Positions 61,535-64,000 of a DNA stretch of 64,000 nucleotides are shown here, piece after piece. The stretch comes from Sciurus carolinensis (taxonomy: Eukaryota; Chordata; Mammalia; Rodentia; Sciuridae). The stretch lies in the NCBI RefSeq assembly GCF_902686445.1, contig NC_062217.1, positions 169,723,098 to 169,787,097 of the forward strand. The letters run 5' to 3'. Both the position numbers and the translations under genes were made by a program. Every line of letters begins with the position of its first letter. Position 1 is the first letter of the stretch. The notes beneath the pieces were generated by a model. That model saw only the letters and a program-made list of their open reading frames with translations. It was not told where the DNA came from and made no database searches.

Positions 61535-61674
61535 AGGCTGGGGTTGTGACTCAGTGGTGGAGCGCTTGCCTAGCACATGTGAGGCACTGGGTTCAATCCT
61601 CAGCACCACATAGAATAAATAAATAAAATAAAGGTATTGTATCCATCTACAACTAAAACAATTTTTTTTTAAAT
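61535..61674 (+). mobile_element. STRID-type SINE with TSD
   Basis: ATCCCCATGTCCT duplicated at 61522-61534 and 61675-61687. Confidence 0.9.
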
Positions 61675-61768
61675 ATCCCCATGTCCTGAATACCCTCAAG
61701 ATGGGTGGTCACCTGACTTTTGTCTAAACTGAACCCAAGGACCCAAATGGCATTTCAAGGAGAGCAGT

Positions 61769-61972
61769 TTTAGCCTGTGGTGATACACACCTACAATTCC
61801 AGTAACTCAGGAGGCTGAGGCAAGAAGATCACAAGTTCAAGGTCAGCCTGGGCAACTTAAGGGACCCCATATCAAAGTTAAAAAAAAAAAAAAAAGTGTT
61901 GGGGGTGTAGCTGAGTGGTAGGGTGCCCCACTATGGATCGATGGATTCGATTCCCAGTACCTACCAAAAAAA
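61769..61972 (+). mobile_element. B1-dID-type SINE
   Basis: Sense, complete. Confidence 0.8.
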
Positions 61973-62049
61973 GGGATGGTAGTTTTGTAGGACACCCTAA
62001 AACCTGCTTTATGGACTGCTCTTTTCAGAGAAAAATGGGCAAAGCCCGG

Positions 62050-62455
62050 TGTTTTGGTCAGCTTTTTTGCTGCTGTGACTACAAGATCTGACCAGAACAA
62101 CAGTAGAGGAGGAAGAGTTTATTTGAAGGCTCACAGTTTCAGAGGTCTTAATCCATAGAAGGCCGGCTCCACTGGGGCTTGAGGTGAGGCAGAACATCAT
62201 GATGGAAAAGTGTGGCAAAGGGAAGCAGCGAGAGAGAGAGAGAGACGCTGCTTGCCAGATACAAATATATACCCCAAAGCCATGCCCTAATTCCCACCTC
62301 CTCCGCCACACCCACTTCTGTTACACTCAGGTAATCCCACCAGGGATTAATCCTCTGATTAGGTTAAGGCTACAACCCAACCATTTCTCCTCCAACCTTC
62401 TTGCACTGTCTCACATGTGAGCTTTTGGGAGACACCTCACATCCAAACCACAACA
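62050..62455 (-). mobile_element. Solo LTR, ERVL-MaLR (MST/THE1-like)
   Basis: Read on the minus strand it starts TGTTGTGGTTTGGATGTGAG and ends CAAAAAAGCTGACCAAAACA, with TG...CA ends and an internal AATAAA near 62120. Flanks CCCGG / CCTGG suggest a 5-bp duplication with one change. No internal retroviral sequence follows, so it is a solo LTR, non-coding. Confidence 0.85.
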
Positions 62456-62459
62456 CCTG

Positions 62460-62984
62460 GTAACATCCTAGGTCAATCAGGACCAGGAAAACTGTTATTC
62501 CCTTGTGGCTGAATAGGTGAGAAGAAATGAACACACCTGGGGGAATCGTAACCTTGGGTTAAGGAAAAGCGGAGGGGGAGAATCCATGAGGCGGGGAAGG
62601 GAGGCGGTTTAGCCTCCTAGCACTGGCGTCCACATAATGCCTTAAGCCAGTGGGTCCCACAAGTAATCCTGACCATCTCACCTGTCATGGTGTTCTGGGA
62701 GAGTGACCCTCCTGTTCTCTTTCCTCTCGAAGCAGAGGCACTCTTAGCCTCCTCGCTCTTGCCCAGGTTTCCTCTGTGGTCCAGCTTGGAGGATTTCTTG
62801 GTCATGCAGCGTTGGCTTCTCTCCTGAGTCCCTCCCTCCAGCACATCAGCTGTCCCAGAAAGCACCACAGGATTTTGCACTAACGTGCTACCTATCCAGG
62901 GGTGATAGTGATCCCCACTGTGCAGTGGTGATCTCAGAGTCTACCCACCCACCTCTCTCAGATCTGGGAAATAGCTTAGGATGG
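62460..62984. other. Intergenic, no feature seen
   Basis: Unique-looking DNA. The 87-residue minus-strand frame at 62617-62880 has no recognised domain. Confidence 0.35.
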
Positions 62985-63190
62985 CAGGCTTGGGAGTCAG
63001 ATCCACTTGGGGTGTGAATTCCAACCTTGTCATTGCCTTGACCGTGAGCTCTGGGGCCAGCAGCTCAGTCTCCGAATCCCACCTGTAGGCACCAGTGAGT
63101 AATTCTACTTCTCACAGGGTCATGGTGAGGATCAAGTGAGGTAGAGTATGAGAGTCTGAAAGACAATGGTGCTGGTAAGTTGAGGCTACT
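62985..63190 (+). mobile_element. MIR
   Basis: GGCTTGGGAGTCAGATCCAC, AGCAGCTCAGTCTCCGAATC and GGTGAGGATCAAGTGAGGTA in MIR order. Confidence 0.72.
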
Positions 63191-63433
63191 GCTGTATGGA
63201 ACCTCGTCTTCCTTAAGGATGCACACTTTTCTAGATCACAGATCAGCAGGTGTTGGTGCCATAAGCTTAGCCCCTGTGGTCAGAGCTGTTCCACACATGG
63301 GGCCCCATGTAAGATCTGGAGCTACTGTGGGAGATGGAGACCCACTGGGGCTTAGGTGCCTCTTTGTTTTATCTGTTGACTGGATTGGCTTTGAGTAAGG
63401 TTTGGCCAGAAGAATAAAAAAGGCCATCTAGCC

Positions 63434-63653
63434 CAGCACTGTCCGATCAAATTTTCTGTCATGGTAAAAATGTTCTCTCTCTGTACTCTCCAGTACAATT
63501 ACCTCTACTCACATGTAACTACTAAGCACTTGAAGCATGTCTGGCAAAACTAAAGAACTGAGTTTTAAATTTTATTCAATTTTAACTAATTTAAATCTAA
63601 ATCTAAATCACTGCATGCCATGTGGCTCATGGCTACCATATTGGTCAGCCTAT
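63434..63653. mobile_element. hAT-type MER fossil with inverted ends
   Basis: Starts CAGCACTGTCCGATCA and ends CATATTGGTCAGC, worn inverted termini. AAGCACTTGAAGCATGTCTG is also typical of this class. The exact name is not certain. Confidence 0.55.
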
Positions 63654-63659
63654 GATGCT

Positions 63660-63760
63660 GCTCTTATTTCACAAGGAGGGGACAAATGAGGCAGGAGTAG
63701 TCCCAAGCTCACAAAGCCAGTAAAAGAACTAGAGCTCAGGCCTCCTGTCTCCTCTTTCAG
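63660..63760 (-). mobile_element. MIR
   Basis: ACAAGGAGGGGACAAATGAG, AGCTCACAAAGCCAGTAAAA and TAGAGCTCAGGCCTCCTG words, antisense. Confidence 0.6.
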
Positions 63761-64000
63761 CTGCATCTGCTCCTGATCACAGTAGGCTCAGAGAATGCCA
63801 GTCCAGGGAAGGACAACGGACATCATCTTGGGCAGCATTTGTCCCGACAGACGTAAACAAAGAACAAGCTGCACATTTTCTCTGCAGCCCTCATAGGGCC
63901 TGGCATACTGCTCAGAGAGCGTGGCTATCTTCTGCCCAAACCGTGATGCCCTTCACCATCATGCCACCTTGATGCAGGCAGACCAGAACAGGCAAGGGTG

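Noticed and set aside
62050..62455. Larger endogenous retrovirus at the LTR
   Set aside because: Neither side has a second LTR, a primer-binding site or any internal coding text, so only a solo LTR is supported.

Overview
The window is nuclear DNA from a rodent of the squirrel family (Sciuridae; marmot or ground squirrel type). The evidence is the repeat content: dozens of composite SINEs with a B1-like left half and an ID-like right half (B1-dID type), ID elements with a squirrel-type AT-rich 3' tail (STRID type), and many near-identical young ID copies with intact target-site duplications. Old shared mammalian repeats (MIR, L2, L1M, MaLR LTR, hAT-type and MULE-type DNA transposons) lie beneath them. 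Nothing in it is prokaryotic, viral or plasmid-like.

Two protein genes can be read, arranged head to head. On the minus strand, positions 15414-17465 hold the first three coding exons of EEF1AKMT2 (METTL10), a SAM-dependent lysine methyltransferase of eEF1A. Its CpG-island promoter is at about 16.9-17.7 kb and its remaining exons must lie beyond the left edge. On the plus strand the complete ABRAXAS2 (ABRO1, FAM175B, KIAA0157) gene runs from the ATG at 24979 to the stop at 49282 in nine coding exons that join without a frame break into 415 residues. Its CpG-island promoter is at about 24.8-25.3 kb and its 3' UTR ends near 50985. The order EEF1AKMT2 - ABRAXAS2 matches human 10q26.13.

Layout: 1-8.9 kb is a pile-up of old plus-strand L1 fragments cut by squirrel SINEs, inside EEF1AKMT2 intron 3. 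8.9-10.4 kb holds an old L1 3' end and SINEs. 10.47-15.23 kb is bounded by inverted ends made of short iterated motifs and contains minus-strand transposase remnants; I read it as a fossil MULE-type (Ricksha-like) DNA transposon later invaded by an LTR, an L1 tail and SINEs. 15.4-17.5 kb has the EEF1AKMT2 exons. 17.7-24.8 kb is intergenic. 25.0-49.3 kb is ABRAXAS2. 51-64 kb is intergenic DNA with SINEs, L2, MIR, an L1 3' end and a solo MaLR LTR; no gene was recognised there.

The two genes share no pathway that the sequence shows. EEF1AKMT2 modifies a translation factor; ABRAXAS2 is the scaffold of the cytoplasmic BRISC K63-deubiquitinase complex. The most unusual structure found is a perfect 69-bp inverted repeat with a 569-bp spacer in ABRAXAS2 intron 1 (28534-28602 and 29172-29240) that no recognised repeat family explains.
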